Below the pieces are notes generated by a model that was not told the origin of the DNA, made no database searches, and was given only the letters and a program-made list of their open reading frames with translations. The translations under genes and the position numbers were made by a program. Shown one piece after another: positions 28,177 through 37,588 of a stretch of DNA of 64,000 nucleotides. This stretch comes from Rhizobium sp. Leaf453 (lineage in GTDB: Bacteria; Pseudomonadota; Alphaproteobacteria; Rhizobiales; Rhizobiaceae). Within the stretch, counting starts at the first letter, position 1; every line of letters starts with the position of its first letter. Where the stretch lies: positions 248,001-312,000 of the forward strand of contig NZ_LMRG01000026.1 of assembly GCF_001425605.1 (NCBI RefSeq). The letters run 5' to 3'.

Positions 28177-29331
28177 ATGACCGAAAACATCGCTTACGTC
28201 CGCAACACCTTCCTGCCTCCTGAGGCCGCGCCCCGCGACGACACCACCATGATCGGCTGGATGCGGAAGAACCTGTTTTCCTCGATCAGCAACAGCATCA
28301 TGACGATCATCGCGATCGTCGCGATCCTGTGGTATCTGCCTGGTCTCATCGACTGGCTGTTCGTATCGGCGCAATGGACCGGCACGGACCGTACCTTCTG
28401 CTCCACGGTCGTCCAGGGCGGCATGCATCCGGAAGGCTGGAGCGGCGCCTGCTGGGCCTATGTCGGTGACCGTTTCGCGCAGTTCATGATCGGTTCCTAT
28501 CCGCGCGGTGAGGCCTGGCGTCCGATCCTGGTGGCCTTGCTTTTCGTGGCACTGCTCATTCCGATGCTGATGCCATCGGCTCCCCGCAAGGGATTGAACG
28601 CCCTGCTGCTGCTCGTGGCCCTGCCGATCATCGGCTACGTCCTGCTGCTCGGCGGCATGTTCGGGCTGCCCCATGTCGAAACCTCCCTGTGGGGTGGACT
28701 GATGGTGACGCTGATCATCTCGTTCATCGGTATCACCGTCTCGCTTCCCTTCGGCATCCTGCTCGCCTTGGGTCGCCGCTCGAAGATGCCGATCATCAAG
28801 ACCTTCTGCGTCGTCTTCATCGAGCTGATCCGCGGTGTGCCGCTGATCACTGTCCTGTTCATGGCCAGCGTGCTCTTGCCGTTGTTCATGGAGCCCGGTG
28901 ATTCCATCGACAAGTTCCTGCGTGCGCTGGTCGGCGTCTCGATCTTCTCATCGGCCTATATGGCGGAAGTCATTCGCGGTGGCCTGCAGGCCATCCCGAA
29001 GGGCCAGGGAGAAGGTGCCGATTCGCTCGGTCTGAACTACTTCCAGAAGACAGGCCTGATCATCCTGCCGCAGGCGATCAAGTTGGTCATTCCGGGCATC
29101 GTCAACACCTTCATCGGCATGTTCAAGGACACGTCGCTGGTATCGATCATCAGCATGTTCGATCTGCTCGGCGTCGTGAAGAACTCGTTCAGCGATCCGA
29201 ACTGGCTGACACCTGTCACGCCGATGTCCGGTCTCGTCTTTGCCGGTTTCACATTCTGGCTTTTCTGCTTTGGCATGTCGCGCTATTCAGGTTTCATTGA
29301 ACGGAAGCTCGACAAGGGCCACAAACGATAA
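28177..29331 (+). CDS. aapM: General L-amino acid ABC transporter permease AapM
   Basis: Second permease of the heterodimer, 384 residues with multiple transmembrane segments and an EAA loop ([22 protein letters not shown]). The extended N-terminal periplasmic segment with Cys residues ([20 protein letters not shown]) is a feature of AapM. It follows aapQ directly and precedes aapP by 17 bases. Confidence 0.95.
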   Translation: MTENIAYVRNTFLPPEAAPRDDTTMIGWMRKNLFSSISNSIMTIIAIVAILWYLPGLIDWLFVSAQWTGTDRTFCSTVVQGGMHPEGWSGACWAYVGDRFAQFMIGSYPRGEAWRPILVALLFVALLIPMLMPSAPRKGLNALLLLVALPIIGYVLLLGGMFGLPHVETSLWGGLMVTLIISFIGITVSLPFGILLALGRRSKMPIIKTFCVVFIELIRGVPLITVLFMASVLLPLFMEPGDSIDKFLRALVGVSIFSSAYMAEVIRGGLQAIPKGQGEGADSLGLNYFQKTGLIILPQAIKLVIPGIVNTFIGMFKDTSLVSIISMFDLLGVVKNSFSDPNWLTPVTPMSGLVFAGFTFWLFCFGMSRYSGFIERKLDKGHKR

Positions 29332-29348
29332 CAAAAAGGGGAAACTTC

Positions 29349-30125
29349 ATGACAAGTGAAGCTCTGGCATCCAAACTGACCGTCTCGTCCACCGATGTCG
29401 CCGTCGAAATCGTCGGCATGAACAAGTGGTACGGCGATTTTCACGTCCTGCGCGACATTAACCTGAAGGTCATGCGTGGCGAGCGCATCGTCGTCGCCGG
29501 CCCGTCCGGCTCCGGCAAGTCGACGATGATCCGCTGCATCAACCGGCTGGAAGAGCACCAGAAGGGCAAGATCGTCGTCGACGGTATCGAACTGACCAAC
29601 GACCTGAAGAAGATCGACGAAGTGCGCCGCGAGGTCGGCATGGTGTTCCAGCACTTCAACCTCTTCCCGCATCTGACGATCCTGGAAAACTGCACGTTGG
29701 CGCCGATCTGGGTTCGCAAGATGCCGAAGAAGCAGGCGGAAGAAATCGCCATGCACTTCCTCAAGCGCGTCAAGATCCCCGAGCAGGCCCACAAATATCC
29801 GGGCCAGCTGTCCGGCGGCCAGCAACAGCGCGTGGCGATTGCCCGTTCGCTGTGCATGAACCCGCGCGTCATGCTGTTCGACGAGCCGACTTCGGCGCTC
29901 GACCCGGAAATGATCAAGGAAGTGCTCGACACCATGGTTGGTCTTGCCGAAGAAGGCATGACGATGATCTGCGTGACCCATGAAATGGGCTTTGCCCGCC
30001 AGGTCGCCAACCGCGTCATCTTCATGGACCAGGGCCAGATCGTCGAACAGAACGAACCGGCCGCCTTCTTCGACAATCCGCAGCATGAGCGCACCAAGCT
30101 CTTCCTCAGCCAGATCCTGCACTAA
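29349..30125 (+). CDS. aapP: General L-amino acid ABC transporter ATP-binding protein AapP
   Basis: The ATPase of AapJQMP, 258 residues. Walker [10 protein letters not shown] at residues 51-59, ABC signature LSGGQQQR from residue 154, Walker B MLFDEP at 175-180, H-loop CVTHEMGFA. Strong ribosome-binding site AAAGGGGAAAC. It ends the operon, followed by a bidirectional terminator. Confidence 0.97.
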   Translation: MTSEALASKLTVSSTDVAVEIVGMNKWYGDFHVLRDINLKVMRGERIVVAGPSGSGKSTMIRCINRLEEHQKGKIVVDGIELTNDLKKIDEVRREVGMVFQHFNLFPHLTILENCTLAPIWVRKMPKKQAEEIAMHFLKRVKIPEQAHKYPGQLSGGQQQRVAIARSLCMNPRVMLFDEPTSALDPEMIKEVLDTMVGLAEEGMTMICVTHEMGFARQVANRVIFMDQGQIVEQNEPAAFFDNPQHERTKLFLSQILH

Positions 30126-30147
30126 GCGATCTCTTCCGGTGAAATCG

Positions 30148-30179
30148 AAAACGCCCGCGAAAATAGTCGCGGGCGTTTT
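30148..30179. terminator. Bidirectional terminator between aapP and the caspase operon
   Basis: Perfect 13-base stem aaaacgcccgcga (30148-30160) / tcgcgggcgtttt (30167-30179) with loop aaatag. The A/T flanks give a T-tract in both directions, so it can stop aapP transcription on the plus strand and the caspase operon on the minus strand. Confidence 0.92.
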
Positions 30180-30209
30180 GCATTGCGATGTTCTGTTTTC
30201 AGACGGGAC

Positions 30210-31775
30210 CTATTCGATCTTGTATTTCAGCGTCCCGAGCGACCAGCGCACACCGCGATTTTCGGCATCACCGGTCCAGGCCTTCTGCAGCTTCGCCACG
30301 ATCCCGCTCAGCGTCTGGCGGGCATCGAGTTCGGCATTGAGCCCTTGCGCCGGCGCTGCCACGTCCGTCAGGTCGACATCATCGCCGACGACGATCGCCA
30401 CCAGCATGTTTTCTCCGGAACCGTCAGCCTCGAAATCGAAGCCGTAGTAGTCATCCGGGATGCTCAGCGTCGAGCCGGCCGAAAGCGGCGTGATCTTCTT
30501 CGCGATTTCATTCGGGAAGATCTGCGTCGCCACGCCCTCCGGGTTCACATCGAGCAGCACGAGATTGCCGTCGTACTTGCTGGTCACGGAGATCTTGAAA
30601 GCCTGCCCCTTCTTCAGGTTCTGCCCCGTATCCAGCGAGACTGTGACGTCGCCATTATCGGCCTTGCCGATGATATCGCCGACGGCAACCACGGGATCAG
30701 CATCGACGTAAGCGGGCGCGGCAACACCGGCCTCGACTTTCGCTTCCTGGTAAACTGGCTGCTGCGGCTTCTCTTCCGGCTTATCGGTAGCCGTTTCCGT
30801 CTGCGCCGCCACATATGGCTCCGGCTTTGCGACGCTGACACCGAGGGTCTCCGGCACGCTTTCGAGCTGCGGATCGAGGTTGTCGCAGTTTTCCTGCGAG
30901 GCGCAATATTCCTTGGATTTCGTGGTGACATATTCAAACAGCTCGGCATTGCTGATCAAGCCGTTGGAATTGCCGTCCGCCTCGCTCGTTTTGTAGCCGG
31001 CTATGTAAGCTGCCGTAAACACCCCGTGACGGTCCTCTTCCGGCAGGCGGACATCGTCCCAGGCAACCTGATAGGGCGCGGCCGCACTCCAGGCGGTCAC
31101 GCCTCCAGCTGTCAGTTCCGCCGGCTTATCGACGACACCGAGATCGATCCTCAGACCCCGGGTCGCCATCTGTTTGACCGGCTTGGCGGACGGGCGCGGT
31201 AGGTAGCGCGCGCCCTTCAATCCCGAGACCGCCTGCGGTGACAGCGAACGGGAAATCGTGCCGGAGTGGCAGGCATCGATCACCAGCGTCACCGCCCTGC
31301 CCTTCATCTTTTCCAGAAGCGCCTCAAGTTCGTCGTCAAGGATCACATTGGTCCAGTCCGTTTCGCCAGCCTTGAGATCGTAGGTCGAAATCGCTTCGTC
31401 CATCCCGTCCTCCTCGTCGCCGCTGGCATCCTTGACCTGGAGGCCATGACCGGAAAAGAAGACGTAGATTCTGTCGCCGGGCTTTGTTCCAGCGACCAGC
31501 CATTCATCCATCGACGAGAGGATCGCCGCCTTGGTCGCAGCCTCGTCGGTCAGGACGCGGATAGATTCCGGCTTGAACGACAGCGTGTCCGTCAGCAGCG
31601 CGTGGATCGCCTTCACATCGTTCTTCGGCCCATGCAGGAACATGTCTTCCGGCAGGTTTTCATAGGTGCCGATGCCGATCAGCAACGCCCTGTCCTCGGC
31701 GCTTGCCGTCAACGGTTGCGCCGCTAGAAGTATCAGGCCAGACAGAAATCCCAAGGCGGTTCGCAAGGCACGCAT
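30210..31775 (-). CDS. Exported caspase-fold (C14) protease with EF-hand loop and C-terminal DUF4384-like domain
   Basis: 521 residues. Signal peptide (residues 1-26, LLAAQPLTASA-EDRALLIG). The caspase-like p20 region has the catalytic dyad His110 (FFSGHG) and Cys169 (VIDACHSGT). At residues 267-278 there is a perfect EF-hand-type loop, DGNSNGLISNAE (D1, N3, N5, G6, I8, E12). A Pro/Glu/Lys-rich linker (about 315-360) leads to a beta-rich domain (about 365-470; FKISVTSKYDGNLVLLDVN, AYP-like TQIFPNE) that I assign to DUF4384. The start shares one base with the stop of the paralogous gene upstream (TGATG). Predicted location: periplasm or envelope. The substrate is unknown; catalytic residues are intact. 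It is the last gene of the cluster. Confidence 0.85.
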   Translation of the reverse strand: MRALRTALGFLSGLILLAAQPLTASAEDRALLIGIGTYENLPEDMFLHGPKNDVKAIHALLTDTLSFKPESIRVLTDEAATKAAILSSMDEWLVAGTKPGDRIYVFFSGHGLQVKDASGDEEDGMDEAISTYDLKAGETDWTNVILDDELEALLEKMKGRAVTLVIDACHSGTISRSLSPQAVSGLKGARYLPRPSAKPVKQMATRGLRIDLGVVDKPAELTAGGVTAWSAAAPYQVAWDDVRLPEEDRHGVFTAAYIAGYKTSEADGNSNGLISNAELFEYVTTKSKEYCASQENCDNLDPQLESVPETLGVSVAKPEPYVAAQTETATDKPEEKPQQPVYQEAKVEAGVAAPAYVDADPVVAVGDIIGKADNGDVTVSLDTGQNLKKGQAFKISVTSKYDGNLVLLDVNPEGVATQIFPNEIAKKITPLSAGSTLSIPDDYYGFDFEADGSGENMLVAIVVGDDVDLTDVAAPAQGLNAELDARQTLSGIVAKLQKAWTGDAENRGVRWSLGTLKYKIE

Positions 31776-33313
31776 CAGAGCTTTTCCCGGGTATAGAGCG
31801 GCTGGATAGCCACGCTCGTGTCGGTTCCATCGATCCGTGTCGATAGAAGCTGCAGCACGGTCGCCGCATCGACATTCTTGCTTGCCAGCGCGGCCCCGAT
31901 CGCATCGATCGGCTCGTTGGTCGAAATGACGATCAGATGATCGGCACCGAACGGCTCCACGACCTGCAGGTCTGTCAGCTTGAATTCCTGGCTCGCTGTG
32001 CCTTCCGCCTGAACGTCCAGCAATTGCACCTGGCCGGTATTGGCAAGATTGAACACCACCATGTTCTTGTAACCCGTCTCCGGCGCATCGAAGGACATGC
32101 GGTCGCCGGCGGCATAGATGTCCTTCTGCGGCGTCAGAGACACCGCGCCCGGATTCTGGCTTGCCATCGCCTTCAGGAAATCGAGCAGGATGAACTTGTC
32201 GATCACGCCCTGGATCAGACCGGAATCAATATGTTCACCGGCGACGTCGCCGTTCGGCGTGTAGAAGATGCCGCTCGCAGCATCCCAGCGATAGGGCACG
32301 CCACTGCCCCCGGTATTGTCCGGAACATGATCCGAACCGCTGACTGTCAGCGCCAGCTTGCCATCCCATCCGGTTTCCCGCACCGGCTTGTTGACCTTGT
32401 GCGCCTCGGGGGTAGTTGCAACGGCGGCGCTCCGCGTCAGCGGCATCACCACCTCGTCTTCCGATCGCGGCAGTTGCGGTACGAAATTCGGAACCTGCAA
32501 TGCTTCCGACTGATGCTTTACGTTCGCGAAGACATAGTCTTCCAGCTCCACGCGGGAAAGCCTTCCGTCACCATTGCGATCGGCGGCGCCTTCGACAGCA
32601 CGGGAAAAGCTCCAGCTCAGCGCACCGCGCGCCTCGCCGTTGATGATCACCTCCGGCGACGGCTGGCTCTCCAGCGATGCGGCAAGAACGGTGACCTGCC
32701 GGAAATCGGCTTCCTTGACCGCTGCGCCGGATACTGCCTCCTGCGATGGCGCCGGCAACTTGACGGTCACCGCATGCGCAAGCCGGGTCTTGCCGGAAAA
32801 AGAGCGGCTCATGCCGCCGGAATGGCAGCTGTCGGACACGAACAGGACATGCACGCCCTTGGCTTCGGCTTCCGAAAACCAGGCGTTCAGCTCATTATCG
32901 ACAATGATCTCATTGTCCGTTTCTTCGGCCCTCGCACGGTCGAAACCGGGCAGTTGCAGGAATTCGTCCAGCCCGTCGGCCTCATCGCCGGCGACGAGTT
33001 CCGGCATCTGGGCGCCGTGGCCGGCATAGGTGAAAATGATCGTATCGCCACTTTCAGCGCCATTGACGAAGCGGCTCCAGGCCGCGCGAATGTCGTCCTT
33101 GCGCACGGCCGCATCGAAAAAGGTGGCCATCTCTTCAACGCCGGCCCGCCTCAGCGCACCTTCCACATCCCTGGCGTCCTTGACGGCACCGTCCAGGCTG
33201 ACCTCGTAGGGATACACATCGGCCCCAACGACAAGCGCAAAGGTTTCCGCACTGGCCACGCTGACGGAAGCAGAAGACAGGAGCAGAGCAAGAAAGAGAC
33301 GGCGCAGCATCAT
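31775..33313 (-). CDS. Second exported caspase-fold (C14) protease, paralogue of the downstream gene
   Basis: 512 residues, signal peptide (MMLRRLFLALLLSSASVSVASA-ETFALVVG). Catalytic His99 (YAGHGAQ) and Cys163 (SDSCHSGG). A perfect EF-hand loop DRNGDGRLSRVE sits at residues 245-256, in the same place after the protease domain as in its neighbour. The middle (about 315-390) is unassigned; the C-terminal part (about 395-505; AAGDRMSFDAPETGYKNMVVF, split by my reading, and VVEPFGADHLIVISTNEPI) resembles DUF4384. It overlaps both neighbours by one base (TGATG at each junction), so stoichiometric expression with the OmpA-like protein is likely. Function inferred only from fold and context. Confidence 0.83.
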   Translation of the reverse strand: MMLRRLFLALLLSSASVSVASAETFALVVGADVYPYEVSLDGAVKDARDVEGALRRAGVEEMATFFDAAVRKDDIRAAWSRFVNGAESGDTIIFTYAGHGAQMPELVAGDEADGLDEFLQLPGFDRARAEETDNEIIVDNELNAWFSEAEAKGVHVLFVSDSCHSGGMSRSFSGKTRLAHAVTVKLPAPSQEAVSGAAVKEADFRQVTVLAASLESQPSPEVIINGEARGALSWSFSRAVEGAADRNGDGRLSRVELEDYVFANVKHQSEALQVPNFVPQLPRSEDEVVMPLTRSAAVATTPEAHKVNKPVRETGWDGKLALTVSGSDHVPDNTGGSGVPYRWDAASGIFYTPNGDVAGEHIDSGLIQGVIDKFILLDFLKAMASQNPGAVSLTPQKDIYAAGDRMSFDAPETGYKNMVVFNLANTGQVQLLDVQAEGTASQEFKLTDLQVVEPFGADHLIVISTNEPIDAIGAALASKNVDAATVLQLLSTRIDGTDTSVAIQPLYTREKL

Positions 33314-34209
33314 CAGTTCTCCACATCCACTTCGACGCGCCGGTTCATCTGGTTGAGCGTCTCCTCGTCGTAGGCGTTTGCATCATCCGCCTTGAACGGC
33401 TCGTCCTCGCCCTTGCCAACCGTCTCCCATTCCCCAGCATAGCCTTCTGCCACCAGATATTGCGCCAGGGCTTCGGCGCGCTCCAGCGAGAGTGTTCGGT
33501 TGGCCTGCGCTGTCCCGACAGGATCCGTATGCCCGATCAGCGTGATGAATTTCGGCTTCACCGACTTCAGGCATTCCGACAGGTCCTTAGCCGATTCGAG
33601 GCCCTCCGGCGTAAACTCCGCCGTGCCGAAGACATAGCGCACCGGCGTCGCCTTCTTCTTCAGGGCCACACCGCGATAACTGACCTTGCAGGCACCGCGC
33701 AGGCCGAGTTTGACAGGCTTGGGGGACGCCAGCCGCATCTCGGTTGCCATATGGTCGAGGCGAACGATGTATTGTTCATCCGGCGCCATCCAGCTCGGGG
33801 TCAGCACCTCGTTCGAAGCATCTTCCAATGCAAGCTGATAGAAGCGCGCGGCCGTCTCATAGTCGCGGCGATCGCGGTTGATATCGCCCAGCGCGTCGAA
33901 GACCTGCCAAGGCGCCGCATTGCTCTTACGGATCGTCTCGAGTTCGGCTTCGAAATCGGAGAGATTGGCGCCCTGCCCGACGGCTGCAACAATGCGGTTG
34001 AAGGAGGCGAGCGCTGCGACGCGATTGACCATCGCCTTTTCTTCGGCGCTGCAGTCCGCCACATCACCGGTGGCGATCTGCTTTGCGAGTGCTTCATCGC
34101 CCCCGTTTGTCGCCTCGGCGACCCGCGCCAGCGCATCGCAGGCAGCCGATACGGGACTGGCGGATATCAACGCGAGCAACGCCACCGCAAGACCGGTTTT
34201 CATCTTCAT
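33313..34209 (-). CDS. OmpA-family peptidoglycan-binding protein
   Basis: 298 residues. Signal peptide MKMKTGLAVALLALISASPVSA, then a helical region (about 25-180) that looks TPR/Sel1-like (GDINRDRRDYETAARFYQLALEDASNE, split by spacing), then an OmpA-like C-terminal domain with ITLIGHTDPVGTAQANRTLS and LSLERAEALAQYLVAEG, the motif that binds diaminopimelate of peptidoglycan. Start at 34209 (GAGGGACAGCGTG upstream) gives a clean signal peptide; open frame extends 18 codons further. One-base overlap with the downstream caspase gene suggests the OmpA protein anchors the complex to the wall. Confidence 0.85.
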   Translation of the reverse strand: MKMKTGLAVALLALISASPVSAACDALARVAEATNGGDEALAKQIATGDVADCSAEEKAMVNRVAALASFNRIVAAVGQGANLSDFEAELETIRKSNAAPWQVFDALGDINRDRRDYETAARFYQLALEDASNEVLTPSWMAPDEQYIVRLDHMATEMRLASPKPVKLGLRGACKVSYRGVALKKKATPVRYVFGTAEFTPEGLESAKDLSECLKSVKPKFITLIGHTDPVGTAQANRTLSLERAEALAQYLVAEGYAGEWETVGKGEDEPFKADDANAYDEETLNQMNRRVEVDVEN

Positions 34210-34285
34210 CACGCTGTCCCTCATGCCATTCCAAACCATTGACGAAACGATGCGGCCGGCCACCGCTCGGTGGCCGGCCGCTGCA

Positions 34286-37200
34286 TCACTGCTTGATCTC
34301 GAAGGTCACGACCTGCAGGCCGCTTGCGCCCTTGTCGACTTCGGCCTGTTTGGCCAGGTTGATTGCCAGGCCACGGGTCGGCGGCATGTGCGATTCCGCC
34401 ACCAGTTGGCGTGCACGCTCTACCGTCAGCTTCTGATCACCCAGCCCGCCTTCGCGGCAGAAGGCGATCATCGTTTCCGCCGGCGCTGGTGTGTCGAAGG
34501 TCAAATTGCCGGTCCCCGACTGCGGAATCAGGCGCTTTTCGCCGGGTTGCAAGGTCGTGTTGCCGATCATCGCATCCGGAATGACTTCGACATTGCCGGT
34601 TTCCTCGACATAGAGCACCTGCAACTCGCAAGCCTTGTTGGTGCTGAGTTCGAATGTCAGCTGGTCGCCAACCATCGCCGTTGTCGAGGCCACATGCAGC
34701 GCCAGTTCAAGCTTGTTGAAATCAGCAGGCTTTTCCTGGCGATAGGCCGGCGTTGCCGCAACGATCGTCTCCGCCTTGGCGGGTTCCTGTTGCGCCGTCT
34801 GTCCGGCGACGTTCTGGACCTGCCCCTGCGACGCGAAATGAACAGTCGTCGTATCGAGCGGCTTCAATTGCATCAACGGGCTGAGCAACAGCGGAAACTG
34901 CTGTTCCACCTCGGCGCGCGGGATCGTGCCGCCCGCTTCGAGCGTCGTCACCCAGTCGATCCCGAGCCGCAGCGCATCGACGTCCTCGACGCGCCGGATC
35001 GCTGCCGAAAACTCATCCGGCGTCATATCGAACTCTGCTGACAGCGCGTCGAAATCGAGCTCATCCTCATACTTGTCGGCGAAATAGGTCACGAGCTCGG
35101 CATTGCCCGGAGCCTGCATGCTCTGAGCGCTGCCATCCGGTGTCGGCTCTGTCACCTTGAGCTTCACCAATGCCTCGACGAAGCGCTGGCGATCCTTGTT
35201 ATAGGCAGCGTCAAGCTCTTCCTGCGGCACATACATGTCGAGCAGGACGGCCTGCTGGTCCTTGGTGAACAGCGTCGATGTCTGGATATGCTCGCGCAAC
35301 TGGTCCCGTTTCGACAGGATGCCGTTCGCGTGGCAATCGAAGCACGAGCGTGCATTGACGATCTCCACGCCCTTGCCGATCGGCCGCTTGCGGAACGAAA
35401 CGATCGAGGTCGGGCCGACATCCAGTTGCTTGCCCTCCGCCGTCGACAGGTAATAGCCCTGCAGCCCGTTCGGCAGCGAGAAGATCATTTCGCCGCCATC
35501 ATGTTCGAAGGGTGTCAGGCCGCTCTCGAACGGTTCGAGCTCCTTCGGTCCCTGCGGGAAGCGTTTCAGGACCTGGCGCCCGACATCCCCACCGAAATCA
35601 TAGGATTTCCAGTAGTAGCCGCCAAACGGCATGTTATGCCGCTCCAGCATGCGGTTGTGATCGGACACGCCGGACGAACCGTCGGCAAACCCGGCGCGCA
35701 GGACGTTGCGGCGACGGATATTGTCGTCGACATCAATCTGGAAGCGCTTTTCAAGCTCGCGGATATGGGTCGGCAGCCGCATCAGCTGATTGTAAATCTT
35801 GGGCTTGGCGGCGTTCGCCATGAACCAGTCGATCCGCATGATCGGCAGGACGGTGTCGGTTTCCTTGGTCAAGGCGAGCAAGGAGCCGTCACTGGCTGGG
35901 TCGATGCCGTAGAAATATTGCGAGATCAGGAAATTGTAGTCGTCGGCGGTCCATTGCAGATCGCGCAGGTCGACGCGAACCATCAGACCGTTGGTGCCTT
36001 CGACTTCATGCGGCAGCACCAGTTGCGGACCATAGGACAGCGAGTTCAACAGCTTCTTGAAGCCGCCGGCCAGCACGTCCATACGCTTCATGAAGGTCTT
36101 GTCTTCCTCGCAGCCCATCATGCCATTGTACTGGTTGCGATAGGAGAAGTAGCGCATGTATTGGCGATCGAGATCGGGGACCGTGGAAATGTCCTTCAGG
36201 CCGGCCTCGATAAAGTCGCCATAGGACAGCATCGGCCGCGTCCGGTCGGGCTTGCTGGCTGCCGTCTGCGGCAGGTCCGACTGGTTCAGCGAGTTGATCC
36301 AGTCTTCGAGGCTCTTGACCTCTTCGGCGGTCGGACGCTTGCCGAGCGGCATGCGGCCGCTGGTGACGGAGGTGAACAGGCGCGACTTCGATGCATCGCC
36401 GGGAACCACGAAGGCGGCATCCGCGGCAATCGATGCGAGATCGCCGGCCGGATAGGAGCCTTGCGAACTTTCGCCCGGACCATGGCAATTGCGGCAATAC
36501 TTGCCGATGAAGGCGTCCGCCTGCGTCGCGAGCGCCGCATTGCTGCCGGACATCGCCGCATCGGGCATGTTTTCCTTGCAGACGGCCGTTGCCGACTGCG
36601 CAACCGGCTGCGGCGGCTTCACCTCGCGATCGGAGAGGAAGGCATAGATCGCCGTGCGGTCCTTTTCGGTCAGCGCCGAAAGCCCGTGTGCTATTTGCTG
36701 CATGACCGGATCGGTCAATGGCGCGCCGGACAGTTTCTTGCCTTCGTCGATCAGGCCGACCGTGAAGACTTCCGGAGAGGCAAGGCCCCCCATCCTCGCC
36801 CTGGTGATATCGGGAGCGACCGCGCCGGTCAGACCCTTTTCACCGGCATAGGCATTGTCCATGTCGAGACCGTAGGTCGTGGTGCGCGGCGTATGGCAAT
36901 CGCCGCACCCGCCGACATTTTCCACCAGATAGCGGCCGCGTTCCATCTGGGTTTCTTCGCGGGACTGGTATTCTGGGACATTGAAATGGCTGCGCTTCCA
37001 CAGCGTGATGGTCGTCTGGCGGCTATATGGGAACGCGATCTCGTGTTCCTGGGAAACCGCGTCGGACTGAACCAGCGTGTCGATATATGCTTTGATGTCG
37101 AGAACGTCCTCGGGCTTCATACCGCCATAGGCCGTGTACGGCATCACGGGATAAAGATTGTTGCCATCACGGTCGATGCCCTGCATCACCGCATTGAGGA

Positions 37201-37540
37201 ATTGCGCGTTGCTCCAGCCGCCGATGCCGTTGGTGTGCGGCGAAATGTTCGGCGCATAGAACTTGCCGATCGCCGTATCCATTTCCAGCCCGCCGGAGAG
37301 AAGCTCCGTGTTGCTGCCGGATCCATGGCAGGCGCCGCAACCGGCGGCGTTGAAAAGATATTTGCCGTTGTCGGCATTTGCCTTGTAGGTCGCATAGGCG
37401 TCATCGGAAAAGGCGTCGCGCGCCGAGGCGAGATCCGGACAGTGGGCGACGGCGAGCACCATCGCAGCGGCCGCCATCAGATGGCGGGACACACGCCGGA
37501 TATTGATCATTTCTGCTGGCAATCGACCGAACATGCGCAT
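34286..37540 (-). CDS. Large exported multiheme c-type cytochrome with C-terminal DUF4384-like domain
   Basis: 1084 residues from the ATG at 37540 (AAGGAG eight bases upstream). Signal peptide through DLASA near residue 41. Four CXXCH haem-binding motifs: CGACH (68-72), CGDCH (212-216), CRNCH (349-353) and CFDCH (733-737). The first two domains resemble class I cytochromes of alcohol-dehydrogenase-type electron carriers (NGIGGWSNAQFLNAV, LYPVMPYTAYGGM). The third is a planctomycete-type cytochrome domain (MPLGKRPTAEEVKSLEDWI). A long region without haem (about 430-730) is followed by the fourth haem and, near 930-1030, a beta-rich DUF4384-like module (VGDQLTFELSTNKACELQVLY). It would carry electrons in the periplasm. 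I do not know a named family with this architecture. Confidence 0.8.
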   Translation of the reverse strand: MRMFGRLPAEMINIRRVSRHLMAAAAMVLAVAHCPDLASARDAFSDDAYATYKANADNGKYLFNAAGCGACHGSGSNTELLSGGLEMDTAIGKFYAPNISPHTNGIGGWSNAQFLNAVMQGIDRDGNNLYPVMPYTAYGGMKPEDVLDIKAYIDTLVQSDAVSQEHEIAFPYSRQTTITLWKRSHFNVPEYQSREETQMERGRYLVENVGGCGDCHTPRTTTYGLDMDNAYAGEKGLTGAVAPDITRARMGGLASPEVFTVGLIDEGKKLSGAPLTDPVMQQIAHGLSALTEKDRTAIYAFLSDREVKPPQPVAQSATAVCKENMPDAAMSGSNAALATQADAFIGKYCRNCHGPGESSQGSYPAGDLASIAADAAFVVPGDASKSRLFTSVTSGRMPLGKRPTAEEVKSLEDWINSLNQSDLPQTAASKPDRTRPMLSYGDFIEAGLKDISTVPDLDRQYMRYFSYRNQYNGMMGCEEDKTFMKRMDVLAGGFKKLLNSLSYGPQLVLPHEVEGTNGLMVRVDLRDLQWTADDYNFLISQYFYGIDPASDGSLLALTKETDTVLPIMRIDWFMANAAKPKIYNQLMRLPTHIRELEKRFQIDVDDNIRRRNVLRAGFADGSSGVSDHNRMLERHNMPFGGYYWKSYDFGGDVGRQVLKRFPQGPKELEPFESGLTPFEHDGGEMIFSLPNGLQGYYLSTAEGKQLDVGPTSIVSFRKRPIGKGVEIVNARSCFDCHANGILSKRDQLREHIQTSTLFTKDQQAVLLDMYVPQEELDAAYNKDRQRFVEALVKLKVTEPTPDGSAQSMQAPGNAELVTYFADKYEDELDFDALSAEFDMTPDEFSAAIRRVEDVDALRLGIDWVTTLEAGGTIPRAEVEQQFPLLLSPLMQLKPLDTTTVHFASQGQVQNVAGQTAQQEPAKAETIVAATPAYRQEKPADFNKLELALHVASTTAMVGDQLTFELSTNKACELQVLYVEETGNVEVIPDAMIGNTTLQPGEKRLIPQSGTGNLTFDTPAPAETMIAFCREGGLGDQKLTVERARQLVAESHMPPTRGLAINLAKQAEVDKGASGLQVVTFEIKQ

Positions 37541-37588
37541 GGCTTGTTCTCCTTGCTTTCTCAAACGACAAAAATATGCGACGCACTG

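Noticed and set aside
30210-33313. Caspases as part of an anti-phage abortive-infection system
   Set aside because: Both have signal peptides and are linked to OmpA and cytochrome genes. No nucleotide-signalling, NLR-like or gasdermin-like gene is nearby.
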